Source: Terriglobia bacterium (GTDB lineage: Bacteria; Acidobacteriota; Terriglobia; Terriglobales; Acidobacteriaceae). From it: DNA of 64,000 bases. This document shows, in pieces, positions 18,167-27,167 of this stretch; position 1 is the first letter of the stretch; each line of letters opens with the position of its first letter. The DNA lies in contig JAIQFT010000008.1 of NCBI GenBank assembly GCA_020073185.1, positions 62,001 through 126,000 of the forward strand, given 5' to 3'. The notes beneath the pieces are model-generated. The model had not been told where the DNA came from, searched no databases, and was given only the letters and a program-made list of their open reading frames with translations. A program made the translations under genes and the position numbers.

Positions 18167-18613
18167 TTATCCCCAGATGTATCGCGGATCATAGTCAATG
18201 CGGTGCTCTCTCAACAAGGCGAGGAACTCCTCTTCGAAGCTGCGCTTTTGATGATGCTCGGGCTGCTTGCGAACGTATTCGAGGGTTCTGTCCAAAGTGG
18301 AGACGCTCACCGTGAACGCGCCGTATCCGTCCTGCCAATGGAACTCGGGCCCAGGATGCTCGTTGATCCATTTCGATGAGCCGCCTTTCAACAACTGAAC
18401 GGCCTTGGCAATAGCGATTGTAGCGGGCAGCGAGAGCAACACGTGGACGTGATCGTCCGTGCCGCCGACCGCAAGTGCCTTCATCTGATTTTCGCGGGCA
18501 ATGCCGCCGAGATAGGCCCAGAGCTTTGGTCGCAGATCGTCGCCAATGCATTTCCGGCGGTCCCTGGTTGAAAAGACATAATGCACAAGGCTGGAGACGT
18601 ACGTGTGCGCCAT
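18167..18613 (-). CDS. REP-associated tyrosine transposase (RAYT)
   Basis: 148 residues of the Y1/HUH transposase family related to IS200/IS605 TnpA. The metal-binding HUH motif is HVH at 55-57 ([11 protein letters not shown]) and the catalytic Tyr is Y113 in [10 protein letters not shown], a RAYT signature. RAYTs bind and cleave REP hairpins and are thought to spread them. Here the gene sits exactly between REP blocks A (18079-18166) and B (18631-18717), as expected. The ATG at 18613 gives the full family N-terminus. It appears intact. Confidence 0.92.
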   Translation of the reverse strand: MAHTYVSSLVHYVFSTRDRRKCIGDDLRPKLWAYLGGIARENQMKALAVGGTDDHVHVLLSLPATIAIAKAVQLLKGGSSKWINEHPGPEFHWQDGYGAFTVSVSTLDRTLEYVRKQPEHHQKRSFEEEFLALLREHRIDYDPRYIWG

Positions 18614-18630
18614 CTGCGACTCCGGAGTGA

Positions 18631-18720
18631 TTTCAGCCGTGCCTACGGCACTAGCTCTATTGGTTCACCTAACCCGCCACTGAAGTGGCGGGCTACTGTA
18701 ACCGGTCCCTCCGGGACCAA
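18631..18720. repeat. REP block B upstream of the RAYT gene
   Basis: Starts with tttcagcc and contains hairpins gtgcctacggcac (18639-18651), cccgccactgaagtggcggg (18673-18692) and gtccctccgggac (18705-18717), matching block B at 17852-17930. It ends 7 bases from the native gltX stop, so it also occupies the position of a gltX terminator. Confidence 0.85.
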
Positions 18721-18724
18721 TTTT

Positions 18725-20245
18725 CTACTGAACCTTCTCGATTGCCTGGTCGATTCTCGCCACCGTCGTCTCTTTCCCCAGCACTTCCAGGGTCTCGAAC
18801 AGCGGCGGGGCGTTCTTGCGCCCGCAGACGGCGACCCGGATCGGCTGGAACATCTGCCCGGCTTTGAGTTTGAGTTCCTGGGCGGCGGCGCGGAGGGCGG
18901 CGTCGAGGGTGTCGTGTTTGAAGTCGGCGGCGGGCATGTTGGCCAGCACCTTGCGCGCTTTCGTCAGCGCCTTGATCGCCATCGTCGCATCGCCCTTTTG
19001 CGGGATCAACTCCGCAGGATCGTACGGCGGCAGTTGGTCCACGAAGAAGAAGTCGGCGACGGCGAGAACATCTCTCAGCAGCTTGATGCGCTCGCGGACC
19101 AGCGGCGTGATGCGCTGGATGTATTCTGGCGAAACGTCGAAGCCCGCCTCACGCACCACGGGCAGCAGGCGCTTGCATAGGTCTTCGACAGGTAAGGCGC
19201 GGATGTGCTCGGCGTTGAGCCAGAGGGCTTTCGCGTCGAACATGTCCTCGGGGGACGGTAAGCCCCCACCCTGTCCCGCCCTCTCAACTGGGCTCGGGGC
19301 AGGCTCCCCGGGGCGGGACAAGGGTGGGGCAACCAATTCTTTGAAATTCACTACCGCGTTGGCGCGATTGATGCCCTCCAGCGAAAACAGCTCAATCAAC
19401 TCTTGTCGCGTCAGGAACTCGCGGTCCTGTTTTGGCGACCAGCCCAGCAGGCACAGGAAATTGACGAACGCCTCCGGCAAGAATCCCGCGTCGCGATAGG
19501 TGGTCACGCTTACTACCGGGCCGTGCTTGCGCTTGGAGAGCTTGGTGCCGTCGGGCGCCATCAGCAAAGGCAGGTGCGCGAACTGCGGCAGCGCGGCGCC
19601 GGCGGCTTCGAAGATCAGGATGTGTTTGAAGGTGTTGGTGAGGTGGTCCTGGCCGCGGATGACGTGGCTGATGCGCAGGTCGGCGTCGTCGGCGCAGGAG
19701 GCCATGTGATAGGTCGGCATGCCGTCGGAGCGCAAGAGCGCGAAGTCCTCGATGTCGGCGGTGGACTTGGCCTGCTCGCCATAGACGGCGTCGTTGAAGC
19801 GGATGGTGCGCTGCGGCTCGCGCGGCACGCGGAAACGCAGCGCAAACGGCTCGCCAGCAGCGGCCATCTGATCGCTCTGCTCTCGTGACATCTCGCGAGC
19901 GCTGGGATGATACAGAAACAGTCCTCGGTCCACTGAGTCTGCGTGAGGCGGCGAGAAGTCGCGATACGCCATGCCCTTGGCGAAGATCGCCTCCGCCATC
20001 TGCTTGTGCAGCGCCAGCCGCTCCGACTGCCGGTATTGCTCGTCCCAGGGAAGATCGAGCCAGCGCAGGCCCTCGAAAATGGAGGTGAGCGAGGCTTCGG
20101 TGTTGCGCTCCACGTCGGTGTCGTCCACGCGCAGGATCATGGCGCCGCCGTTGTGGCGGGCGTAGAGCCAGTTGAAGATGAAGGTGCGCGCGCTGCCGAC
20201 GTGCAGAAAACCCGTGGGCGACGGCGCGAAGCGGACTCGCAGCAT
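18725..20245 (-). CDS. gltX: Glutamate--tRNA ligase with in-frame repeat insertion
   Basis: 506 residues of class I Glu[18 protein letters not shown] carries the HIGH-type motif and KLSKRKHG the KMSKS-type motif; the C-terminal helical anticodon-binding domain ends in TLEVLGKE. Between NAVVNFKE and FDAKALWLN, where other GluRS have only a few residues, there are about 30 extra residues rich in Pro, Gly and Ser encoded by a palindromic repeat (19262-19330). The C-terminal 33 codons are duplicated twice downstream next to REP elements. The ATG at 20245 begins directly at the conserved LRVRFAPSP. Confidence 0.94.
   Translation of the reverse strand: MLRVRFAPSPTGFLHVGSARTFIFNWLYARHNGGAMILRVDDTDVERNTEASLTSIFEGLRWLDLPWDEQYRQSERLALHKQMAEAIFAKGMAYRDFSPPHADSVDRGLFLYHPSAREMSREQSDQMAAAGEPFALRFRVPREPQRTIRFNDAVYGEQAKSTADIEDFALLRSDGMPTYHMASCADDADLRISHVIRGQDHLTNTFKHILIFEAAGAALPQFAHLPLLMAPDGTKLSKRKHGPVVSVTTYRDAGFLPEAFVNFLCLLGWSPKQDREFLTRQELIELFSLEGINRANAVVNFKELVAPPLSRPGEPAPSPVERAGQGGGLPSPEDMFDAKALWLNAEHIRALPVEDLCKRLLPVVREAGFDVSPEYIQRITPLVRERIKLLRDVLAVADFFFVDQLPPYDPAELIPQKGDATMAIKALTKARKVLANMPAADFKHDTLDAALRAAAQELKLKAGQMFQPIRVAVCGRKNAPPLFETLEVLGKETTVARIDQAIEKVQ
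19262..19330. repeat. Palindromic repeat inside gltX
   Basis: Arms gcccccaccctgtcccgccc (19262-19281) and its near reverse complement at 19311-19330 enclose a 29-base loop. The same arm words ccccaccctgtc and gacaagggtggggcaacc recur in the intergenic copy at 25788-25823. The length keeps the gltX frame open, adding residues such as [19 protein letters not shown]. Confidence 0.88.
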
Positions 20246-20269
20246 GAATTCTCAGTATAGCAATGGGGG

Positions 20270-20345
20270 TGACGGTAGATGGGAGCTGGTAGCTCGTAGC
20301 TGGGGTCTGGTAGTCCGTAGTCGGCAGGCCGGGCTTTCGCATCCG
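20270..20345. repeat. Word-like repeat upstream of gltX
   Basis: Words gggagctggtagctcgtagctgg and tggtagtccgtagtcgg repeat imperfectly in the 125-base gap between gltX and the aldo-keto reductase gene. It is non-coding, of the same style as other intergenic repeats in the window. Confidence 0.45.
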
Positions 20346-20370
20346 ATGTCAATCCCGAACCAAGGACGAG

Positions 20371-21492
20371 TTAACTGCGAAACAGCGCGCGCCACTGCTC
20401 CAGATCGGCCAACGGATGGGACGCCACAGCCAGGTTTGCCTTGACGTGCTCCGGCCTGCCCATACCCACCAGCGCGGTGACGATCCCCGGAGCGGAGCGG
20501 CCAAACTGGATGGCGTTTTCCGCCGAATTGCTCATGCCCAGGCGCTTGGAAATGAACTCCGGCAGCTCACCGGCGAGTTGTCCCTGGGCGAGGGTGGCGC
20601 TGCCCACCGCCGCGATGCCCATGCGATGCGCGAATTCCAGTGGCGCCACCGCCTCATTTTCGAGCTGCTGGTTACTGGCTGCCCAAGCCTCGGGCATGGC
20701 GAGATTGAACGGCAACTGGATAAAGCGAAAGTGGTGGTCGTCGCCGGCTGCGTCGTAGGCGCACTGCAGGACGGCTTCCAGCGGCATGTAGCCCTTCTGC
20801 CCCGGCGGCACGCGGAATGCATCCCAGGAGGCCACGCCATACCAGCGAATCTTGCCCGCCCTGGCTGCGTCTTCCAGCTCGCCAAAGGCAGCCAGCAGGC
20901 GCTCGACGAACTGCTTGGGCGGAATTTCGCCGAGCTGGGTCTCGGGATTGTGCAGGTAGAAGACGTCGATCGTATCCAGCCCGAGGTTGTGGCGCGAACG
21001 GTCGATCTGGTCGGCAAGGAACTTCGGCGCCATGCAATGCGATCCAGCCGCAATCTCGGCCGGATCCAGGATCCCAGGCTCTAGGTATTCCCGGGTGAAG
21101 TAGGCGCGCGGGTCGGCGGGCATATCGCCGTCGAAGGTCAGGAACCCCGCCTTGGTGCAGACCAGCACCTCGTCACGGCGCAGCGTTCCGTTTCCGATCA
21201 GCTCGGCCAAGGCGGCGCCGATGTTCTTCTCCGAGCGCTGGTGGCGATAGTTGATCGCCGTGTCCACAATGTTGATGCCCGAGCGCAGCGCTTCGGCGAC
21301 GGCGGCGGTGTAGGCGCGGTCGGCGGCGGCATCGGTCTCGCCCAGGTAGGTCCCGAGGCCGATGGAGGAGAGCGAGAGTTCGCCCACATCCTTCACCCAG
21401 TCGGCGCGGCGGAAGTGTCCGGCATCGCGCACCTGTGGAAAACGCCCGGCGTAGCGCGCGGTGCCTTCGGCGGAAGCAAATCCAGAGATCAT
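20371..21492 (-). CDS. Aldo/keto reductase family protein
   Basis: 373 residues with the AKR TIM-barrel. The catalytic Asp is in NIVDTAINYRHQRSEKNIG, where Tyr is in NYRHQ; Lys is in VLVCTKAG and His in FYLHNPET. AKRs reduce carbonyls with NADPH. A C-terminal NADPH-binding stretch (GSATLAQGQL, VGMGRPEHVK) is present. It is longer than the typical 280-330 residues because of an N-terminal 35-residue extension. The substrate is unknown. It lies alone on the minus strand. Confidence 0.85.
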   Translation of the reverse strand: MISGFASAEGTARYAGRFPQVRDAGHFRRADWVKDVGELSLSSIGLGTYLGETDAAADRAYTAAVAEALRSGINIVDTAINYRHQRSEKNIGAALAELIGNGTLRRDEVLVCTKAGFLTFDGDMPADPRAYFTREYLEPGILDPAEIAAGSHCMAPKFLADQIDRSRHNLGLDTIDVFYLHNPETQLGEIPPKQFVERLLAAFGELEDAARAGKIRWYGVASWDAFRVPPGQKGYMPLEAVLQCAYDAAGDDHHFRFIQLPFNLAMPEAWAASNQQLENEAVAPLEFAHRMGIAAVGSATLAQGQLAGELPEFISKRLGMSNSAENAIQFGRSAPGIVTALVGMGRPEHVKANLAVASHPLADLEQWRALFRS

Positions 21493-21630
21493 CGCCGCCT
21501 AGTGTATCAGCGCCTTGGCCGCACCTCCGTTCTTAGGGGCCCTTCGCACAGTTGCACCACATCCGCGGCGGCAACTTCAACCGCATTCTGGCATCTGTCT
21601 GTATAGTGGTGAGAAGCGCAGGAGGAGAGC

Positions 21631-21852
21631 ATGAAAGCATTTCTGTTTGGTTTGGGACTGGGAATCGGCCTAGGCGTGCTGTTTGCGCCGATGAGCGGAG
21701 AGGAAGCCCGCAACAACCTGCAGGAGCGCGCCCAGGACCTGACCAACTCGGCGCGCAAAACCTACGAAAAGGGCCGCGAACGAGTCCAGCGCAGGGTCAG
21801 CAGCATCTGCAGCGAAGGGGGCAGTGCCACGGGCACCGAGGCCGGCGCCTAA
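21631..21852 (+). CDS. YtxH-domain small membrane-anchored protein
   Basis: 73 residues. A single N-terminal hydrophobic segment, FLFGLGLGIGLGVLFAP, is followed by the YtxH signature MSGEEARNNLQERAQDL and a charged helix. YtxH-like proteins are common, small, stress-associated membrane proteins of unknown activity. A strong aggaggag ribosome site precedes the ATG. Confidence 0.85.
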   Translation: MKAFLFGLGLGIGLGVLFAPMSGEEARNNLQERAQDLTNSARKTYEKGRERVQRRVSSICSEGGSATGTEAGA

Positions 21853-22025
21853 CAACGTCTTTGGAGCTGAATCCCACAGATGGCAGCCACCAAGGGCTAC
21901 CTCTGTCTGTTTGCGCCTTCCGTCTCGCGGCGCTTTTCCACCGCGGGAAAAGCCTGCCACCGGGAAAACCTTTGATTTGCAATCGGCAGTGCGTTTGATA
22001 ATGTAGCCCGCAGTAGGGGGAGGAC

Positions 22026-22508
22026 ATGCGCCGCCAACGCGGGTTTTCGCTGATCGAGTTGCTGATTGTGGTGGCCATCATCCTGGCCTTGGCGGCCATG
22101 GCCATCCCCAATCTGCTGCGCTCGAAGATGTCAGCTAACGAGGCCTCGGCGGTTTCGTCGCTGCACGCCATCGCCAATGCCCAGACGACGTACCAGATCA
22201 CCTATCCCGACCTCGGTTACGCCGATCTACTCACCAAGCTGGCCTACCCGCCGCCGGGTCAGCCGATTGACGGCAACCACGCCGGCATCATTGACTGGGT
22301 GCTGGGTTGTGTTTCGCAACCCTGCCCGAAGTCCGGCTACCAGTTCTCCATCGGCAGCACCGTGGGTACGCCGGTCAGCGCCTACGTCGCCGTCGGCACG
22401 CCGCTGCTGGTGGGGCAAACCGGACGGCGGGGATTCTGCAGCAACCAGGCAGCGCAGGTCAGTTATGATCCCAATGGCGGAGCGAGCTGCACGATGCCGC
22501 TACAATGA
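22026..22508 (+). CDS. Type IV pilin-like protein
   Basis: 160 residues. A short six-residue leader MRRQRG precedes FSLIELLIVVAIILALAAMAIPNLL, with Glu at mature position 5, the hallmark of prepilin peptidase processing and methylation. A pair of cysteines near LGCVSQPCPK and another near the C-terminus (CSNQ, SCTMPL) may form pilin disulfide loops. The preceding aggggGAGGac is a good ribosome site. No assembly genes are adjacent; it may be a minor pilin. Confidence 0.85.
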   Translation: MRRQRGFSLIELLIVVAIILALAAMAIPNLLRSKMSANEASAVSSLHAIANAQTTYQITYPDLGYADLLTKLAYPPPGQPIDGNHAGIIDWVLGCVSQPCPKSGYQFSIGSTVGTPVSAYVAVGTPLLVGQTGRRGFCSNQAAQVSYDPNGGASCTMPLQ

Positions 22509-22559
22509 ACCATGCAATTTCCATGCTGGATTGCTGCTAATCAATGAGACAATCGAGAA

Positions 22560-22736
22560 GTGACTTACTACAGAGTTGAATTTCTGCAGACTTCCGACGC
22601 TACCCTTGCGTCAAAACTGTTTCGCACCCCGCAGCAAGGACGGAACTACGCTAAGCGAATCCTGGGATTTGCCGAGGACTGCGACTTGCAGTCGAAGGTC
22701 AATATCGTCCCGGTAAACAGGAAGGCCAAAGCATAG
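22560..22736 (+). CDS. Possible 58-residue protein, unknown
   Basis: A GTG-started frame of 58 codons begins VTYYRVEFLQTSDATLASK and ends NRKAKA. Its codon use looks coding-like (charged and aromatic residues well distributed), and it occupies most of the otherwise empty 22509-22873 gap. The ribosome site is weak (gagaa). No family is recognised. It could equally be a remnant. Confidence 0.4.
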   Translation: MTYYRVEFLQTSDATLASKLFRTPQQGRNYAKRILGFAEDCDLQSKVNIVPVNRKAKA

Positions 22737-22760
22737 TTTTCAAACGGAGGGGGGCCTGCA

Positions 22761-22790
22761 TTGACACTACCGCGACCCGCCCTTTATCCT
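22761..22790 (+). promoter_or_regulatory. Sigma-70-type promoter of yceD-rpmF-plsX
   Basis: A perfect TTGACA (22761-22766) is followed 18 bases later by TATCCT (22785-22790), about 85 bases before the yceD start. It is the best promoter match seen in the window. Confidence 0.6.
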
Positions 22791-22873
22791 TAAGTTTCGC
22801 CCCGGGGAGAATTCTGCCGTGTGTGCCAGGCCGGGTAATTGTCTGACGGCCTTGCGCTTACGTCAGTGCCGAG

Positions 22874-23425
22874 ATGTTCATCAGCCTGCAAGTTCTGGAG
22901 CAGAAAGAGATCAATTTTGGGGAAGAATTCCCCCCCGAAACAATTGACCTCGGTCCACACATGCGCCAGTGCGGGCCTTTACGTTGCACCGGGCGGGCCA
23001 TACTGATCGAGGAACGTCACGGGCACAAGGGAGTGATTCAGGACATCCGCGTGCTGGGCGAGTTGGCGACTTCGGTGGAAAGCGCCTGCGCCCGCTGCCT
23101 GGAGACGGTCACCCGCCCTGTGACCCGGACGTTCGAGCTGCTCTACCGGCCACTGGGCATTGATGCCGGCCGCGAGGAGATCTCGGTGACGCAGGCGGAG
23201 GCGGAGATCGGTTATTACCAAGGAGAGGGCATCGAGCTGAAGGACATTCTGAGCGAGCAGATCCTACTGGCGGTGCCCATGAGGGTGGTGTGCGCCGAGG
23301 ACTGCAGGGGTCTGTGCCCGCTGTGCGGACAAAACCTCAACCAGGGCGCCTGCCAGTGCCCGGAGCCGCTCGCCGAACCGCGCTGGGAGGCCCTGAAAGG
23401 CCTGCGGGAGAAGCTGGAACGCTGA
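22874..23425 (+). CDS. yceD: YceD/DUF177 family protein
   Basis: 183 residues. The C-terminal half has the DUF177 pattern: CARCLE...., then a double zinc-like CAEDCRGLCPLCGQNLN and a further CQC. The family is encoded just before rpmF in most bacteria and has been linked to 23S rRNA and ribosome assembly. Here it is the first gene of yceD-rpmF-plsX. The ATG at 22874 opens the conserved MFISLQVLEQKEI segment. Confidence 0.9.
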   Translation: MFISLQVLEQKEINFGEEFPPETIDLGPHMRQCGPLRCTGRAILIEERHGHKGVIQDIRVLGELATSVESACARCLETVTRPVTRTFELLYRPLGIDAGREEISVTQAEAEIGYYQGEGIELKDILSEQILLAVPMRVVCAEDCRGLCPLCGQNLNQGACQCPEPLAEPRWEALKGLREKLER

Positions 23426-23508
23426 CACAGTGGGGAATTTAGAATTTGAGATTTTTCAGGGTGCTGCGAAGCACGTATCGAAGATCATGAAACGCAAACG
23501 GGAACAGC

Positions 23509-23694
23509 ATGGCAAATCCTAAACGCAGACATTCCAAGGCGCGGACGGCGACCCGGCGCGCACACGATTTCCTGACGGCGCGCTCGCTTTCCGAGTGCCC
23601 GAACTGCCACGAGCAGAAATTGCCTCATCGCGCCTGCCCGAAATGCGGCTACTATAAGGGCCGCGAAGTGCTGGCCATCAAGGAAAAGGAATAG
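23509..23694 (+). CDS. rpmF: Ribosomal protein bL32
   Basis: 61 residues. The N-terminus MANPKRRHSKART is characteristic. A zinc ribbon with CPNC and CPKC shows that this is the zinc-binding (C+) form. It lies 83 bases after yceD and 57 bases before plsX, the standard order. Confidence 0.96.
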   Translation: MANPKRRHSKARTATRRAHDFLTARSLSECPNCHEQKLPHRACPKCGYYKGREVLAIKEKE

Positions 23695-23751
23695 GCCGCC
23701 GGCTTCCGCGCTGCGCTGTTGCCCGAAGCCCTGAAGCCTGAAGCCTGATTC

Positions 23752-24783
23752 ATGCCCACGGTCATAGCCGTCGACGCGATGGGCTCGGATCGCGCCCCCA
23801 AGCCCGAAGTCGAAGGCGCGATCCTGGCCGCGCGTCAACACGACATTCACGTCTTGCTGATCGGGCCGGAAGAAGAGGTCCGCGCCGAACTGCGTCTTCA
23901 TCCTTCCGCGCCCTTCGAGCAGCTCCAAGTCGTGCATGCCAGCGAGGTCATCGGCATGAACGAGAAGGCGGCGCACGCGGTGCGCGCCAAGCGCGATTCC
24001 ACGCTGCGCGTCGGGTTGCGCCTGGTGCGGGACGGCAAGGCCGCCGGCTTCATCACCGCCGGCAACACCGGCGCCGCCATGGCGACCGCGAAGATGGTGC
24101 TGGGCGCGCTGCCGGGTGTGGACCGTCCCGCGCTGGCCGCCGTTTTTCCCACCGCGCAGGGGACCGCCAGCATCATGCTCGACGTCGGCGCCAACGTGGA
24201 TTCCAAGCCGCACAACCTGGAGCAATGGGCGGTGATGGGCGACATCTACGCCCGCGCCATCTTTGGCGTCGAGCGTCCGCGCGTTGGACTGCTCTCCATC
24301 GGGGAGGAAGAGGCCAAGGGCAACGAGCTGACGCGCGCCACGCACCAGTTGCTGAAACAACTGCCGCTGCAGTTTGTCGGCAACGTCGAGGGGCGCGACC
24401 TCTACAACGGCAACGTGGACGTCATCGTTTGCGACGGGTTCATCGGAAACGTCGCACTGAAGGTTTCCGAGGGGCTAGTGGAAACGGTGGGCTACATTTT
24501 GAAGGAAACGCTGCGCGCCACCATCACGCGCCAGGTCGGGTTCCTGCTCTCCCGCCGCGCCTTCGACGAGTTCAAGAAGCGCCTCGACTACTCGGAATAC
24601 GGCGGCGCGCCGTTGCTCGGCCTCAAGGGCGTTTGCATCGTCAGCCACGGCTCCTCGAACGCGCATGCCCTCAAGAACGCCATCCGCACCGCCGCCGAGT
24701 TCGCCAACGCGCACATCAACGCCGCGATCGCGCGCGGGCTGAGCTCGGCGCGCAGCCAAAGCGCAGGCGGCGGCAGTCACTGA
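23752..24783 (+). CDS. plsX: Phosphate acyltransferase PlsX
   Basis: 343 residues. PlsX makes acyl-phosphate from acyl-ACP for phospholipid synthesis. The N-terminal [12 protein letters not shown], the [10 protein letters not shown] loop and the C-terminal [18 protein letters not shown] are family signatures. The preceding gap (23696-23751) includes a small gaagcctgaagcctgatt repeat. Fatty-acid genes usually following plsX are absent here; the next gene is convergent. Confidence 0.95.
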   Translation: MPTVIAVDAMGSDRAPKPEVEGAILAARQHDIHVLLIGPEEEVRAELRLHPSAPFEQLQVVHASEVIGMNEKAAHAVRAKRDSTLRVGLRLVRDGKAAGFITAGNTGAAMATAKMVLGALPGVDRPALAAVFPTAQGTASIMLDVGANVDSKPHNLEQWAVMGDIYARAIFGVERPRVGLLSIGEEEAKGNELTRATHQLLKQLPLQFVGNVEGRDLYNGNVDVIVCDGFIGNVALKVSEGLVETVGYILKETLRATITRQVGFLLSRRAFDEFKKRLDYSEYGGAPLLGLKGVCIVSHGSSNAHALKNAIRTAAEFANAHINAAIARGLSSARSQSAGGGSH

Positions 24784-24817
24784 CCCGTTCGCGCGATACG
24801 GCAATTCCGAAACTGCT

Positions 24818-25648
24818 TTAGCCGCCACTCTTCGATGCGGCGCGCTGCACCGGCGCCGGCGGCCCGATGCGCCGCACATACTCCTGCATGGTCACGAAGC
24901 GATAGCCGCGCGCCTTCAGCTCCGGAATCAGCGTCTGTAGCGCAACCACCGTGGTCGAGAGTTCGTGGAACGCCAAGATGTGCGCCGCCACGCCTTGCTT
25001 CTCGCGCCGCTCGATCTGCTGCAGCACGAAAGCATTCAGCGAAGGCTTGGGGCAATTTACCGGACGCGCCCCGGCGCAGAGATAGTCGGCAGAGTTAACG
25101 TCGCGCATCGACAGCGGCACATCCGACGAGATGCTGAGCACACGGTAGCCGCGGCCTTCGAGTTGACGATTGAGCGCGTCCCAGGTAATCCAATCGGGCG
25201 GACGCACGAAGACGGCGCGGTGGCCGGTCACGCCCGTGATCAACTCCGACGCTCGGTCCACGTCGGCGACCACGCTGCCCGGCCCGTGCTGCTTCTCGAA
25301 CAGTTTGAACTGCACGTGGCTGAAGGAATGGTCTTCGATCTCGTACCCGCGGCGGAAGAGATCGCGCGCCGCGTCGAGGCAAGTCTTATCGGTGCGAAAC
25401 TCGCGCGGGTCGCCGTAGGCGCCGGGCGTCAGGCGCCATCCCATTACGAAAAATGTGGCTTTGACATGCTCGCGGTCGAGCAGGTCGAGCAGCCCCGGCG
25501 TCGGTTTCTGCCCCGGCTGCGTGTAGCCGTAGAGAATGTAGGGGCGCGGGCCGTCGTCGAAGGTGAGCGCAATCAGCTTCTGGCCGGCCGCGCCGGCCGT
25601 CGCTGCCAAACCCAAGAAAGACAAAAGCAGAACGATACACCGCTTCAT
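24818..25648 (-). CDS. Secreted polysaccharide deacetylase (NodB fold)
   Basis: 276 residues. A signal peptide (MKRCIVLLLSFLGLAATAGAAG) precedes the NodB catalytic motif LTFDDGP and the metal motif DHSFSHVQ. Further motifs are RPPDWI and a C-terminal Leu-His strand, HILAFHEL. The family removes N- or O-acetyl groups from peptidoglycan or sugars, here outside the cytoplasm. It is convergent with plsX, with a 34-base gap. Confidence 0.88.
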   Translation of the reverse strand: MKRCIVLLLSFLGLAATAGAAGQKLIALTFDDGPRPYILYGYTQPGQKPTPGLLDLLDREHVKATFFVMGWRLTPGAYGDPREFRTDKTCLDAARDLFRRGYEIEDHSFSHVQFKLFEKQHGPGSVVADVDRASELITGVTGHRAVFVRPPDWITWDALNRQLEGRGYRVLSISSDVPLSMRDVNSADYLCAGARPVNCPKPSLNAFVLQQIERREKQGVAAHILAFHELSTTVVALQTLIPELKARGYRFVTMQEYVRRIGPPAPVQRAASKSGG

Positions 25649-25785
25649 CGGGGCCTCGAGGTTCGTGAAACTCTGGTTCTGATGTTACTGCGGAATGGTG
25701 GTGGCAGTAAGCACGATCAAGGCCTGACACTCGTTACTCTGGTCGTGCCTCGCCGACGGCACACGGCCAATGGCGAATCCCCACC

Positions 25786-25823
25786 CTGTCGCTCCAAACC
25801 CGGCAGCGACAAGGGTGGGGCAA
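25786..25823. repeat. Palindromic repeat, same family as inside gltX
   Basis: ccccaccctgtcgct and agcgacaagggtgggg are inverted around an 11-base loop in the gap between an amidohydrolase gene and the deacetylase gene. It is the intergenic relative of the in-frame insertion at 19262-19330 in gltX. Confidence 0.8.
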
Positions 25824-25847
25824 CCGCATCTCAACTCAAAACTGAAA

Positions 25848-27167
25848 CTACTTTGAATACTGATCGCGCAGCTCCATCTGCCGATCCCACAGCGGAATTT
25901 CCTGGCCGTTGATGAAGACGTGCTTGACGTCGGTTTTGACGTCCAGCGGATCGCCATTGGCCACCACCACGTTGGCCATCTTGCCGGGGTCGAGCGACCC
26001 GAGTTGATCCGCCAAACCCCAGATTTCGGCGGCGTTGATGGTCAGCGCCTTCATCGCCTCGTCGTAGGGCAGACCGTAGGCAACCGCGTAGCCCGCCGCG
26101 TACGGCAGGTTGCGCACCTGGTGCGAATCGTAGGATGCGAATGCGATCTTCACACCGCGTTTGAACAGCTCGCCCGGCAGCCGGTACACGGCATCGTAAC
26201 GCTCGTTCTCCTTGGGGAAGTCGTAAATCGGGCCGACGATCACCGGCGCCTTGAGCTGCGCAATGTAGTCCAGCAGCGATTGCGAGTGGGTGACGTGGTT
26301 GAGAATGAGTTTCAGGTGAAACTCGTTGGCGAGCGCGACCGCGGTCTGCAGGTCGCTGGGCTCGCTGGCGGCGAGCACGATCGGCTTCTTGCCTTGCAGA
26401 TACGGCAGCAGCGCCTCCAGCTTGAGATCGCGCTTCACCGGCTGGACGCCCTTCTCGCCCTTGCGCTTCTCGTAGTCGGCGAGCTTTTGCTGGTAATCGA
26501 GCGCGTCAAGAAAAGCCTGCCGAAGCTGTGCGGCCATGCCCATGCGCGTGGTGGGATAGGTGCCGTGGCCGGTCTGCCAGTCCATGCGGCGGCGTTGTCT
26601 GCCAGTGAAATTCAGTGGCATGGCGATATCGCGCACCATCAGCATTTCGTCGGCCGACGGTCCCGCGAGCTGGATGAAAGAATCCTGCCCGGGCAGCGTG
26701 TCCTGCGTGCCGGGCGCGACGATGGCGTTGGTGATCCCGTTGACGCGGGTGGTGGGGATGAGGTCGCTCTCCGCGTGGAAAGCGTCGGCGACGTGCATGT
26801 GTGGCATGATCTCGTCGCTCGGTTCCGACAGGTCATTGGTGCTCGGTTCGGCGGAGATTTCCGTCAGGCCGAGCCGCGTCTCGGAATCAATCAGGCCGGG
26901 ATAGACGGTCATGCCCGTGGCGTCAATGACGCGCGCATTCGCCGGAACGTTGGTAGAGGCGGCCGGGCCAACGGCGGTGATCCTACCGTTCTCCATGACC
27001 ACCACGCCGTTCTCGATGACGCCGTGCGTGATGGTCAGCAGCTTGCCGCCCTTGATCGCGACGGCGGCGCTCGTTGCCTTCCTACTCGAAGGTTGCTGGG
27101 CGAGCGCGGACGAGAAACAAAACAGCACAAACGCAAAGGACGCAAAGGGGCGCAAAGGAATTTTCAT
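25848..27167 (-). CDS. Secreted amidohydrolase-like protein with metal ligands lost
   Basis: 439 residues with a signal peptide (MKIPLRPFASFAFVLFCFSSALAQ). The fold follows imidazolonepropionase-like amidohydrolases (IDATGMTVYPGLID, NAAEIWGLADQLGSLDPGKMANVVV). The catalytic HxH after GLID is replaced by SETRL, the strand that should carry the next metal His reads LAASEPSD, and the Asp position near SYDSHQ is uncertain. It starts one base into the stop of the gene below (TAATG overlap), so the two are translated together. It may be a non-catalytic partner. Confidence 0.82.
   Translation of the reverse strand: MKIPLRPFASFAFVLFCFSSALAQQPSSRKATSAAVAIKGGKLLTITHGVIENGVVVMENGRITAVGPAASTNVPANARVIDATGMTVYPGLIDSETRLGLTEISAEPSTNDLSEPSDEIMPHMHVADAFHAESDLIPTTRVNGITNAIVAPGTQDTLPGQDSFIQLAGPSADEMLMVRDIAMPLNFTGRQRRRMDWQTGHGTYPTTRMGMAAQLRQAFLDALDYQQKLADYEKRKGEKGVQPVKRDLKLEALLPYLQGKKPIVLAASEPSDLQTAVALANEFHLKLILNHVTHSQSLLDYIAQLKAPVIVGPIYDFPKENERYDAVYRLPGELFKRGVKIAFASYDSHQVRNLPYAAGYAVAYGLPYDEAMKALTINAAEIWGLADQLGSLDPGKMANVVVANGDPLDVKTDVKHVFINGQEIPLWDRQMELRDQYSK

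Noticed and set aside
17633-18834. CRISPR-like array from the direct repeats
   Set aside because: Only three copies with long, hairpin-rich spacers and clear coding homology to gltX.
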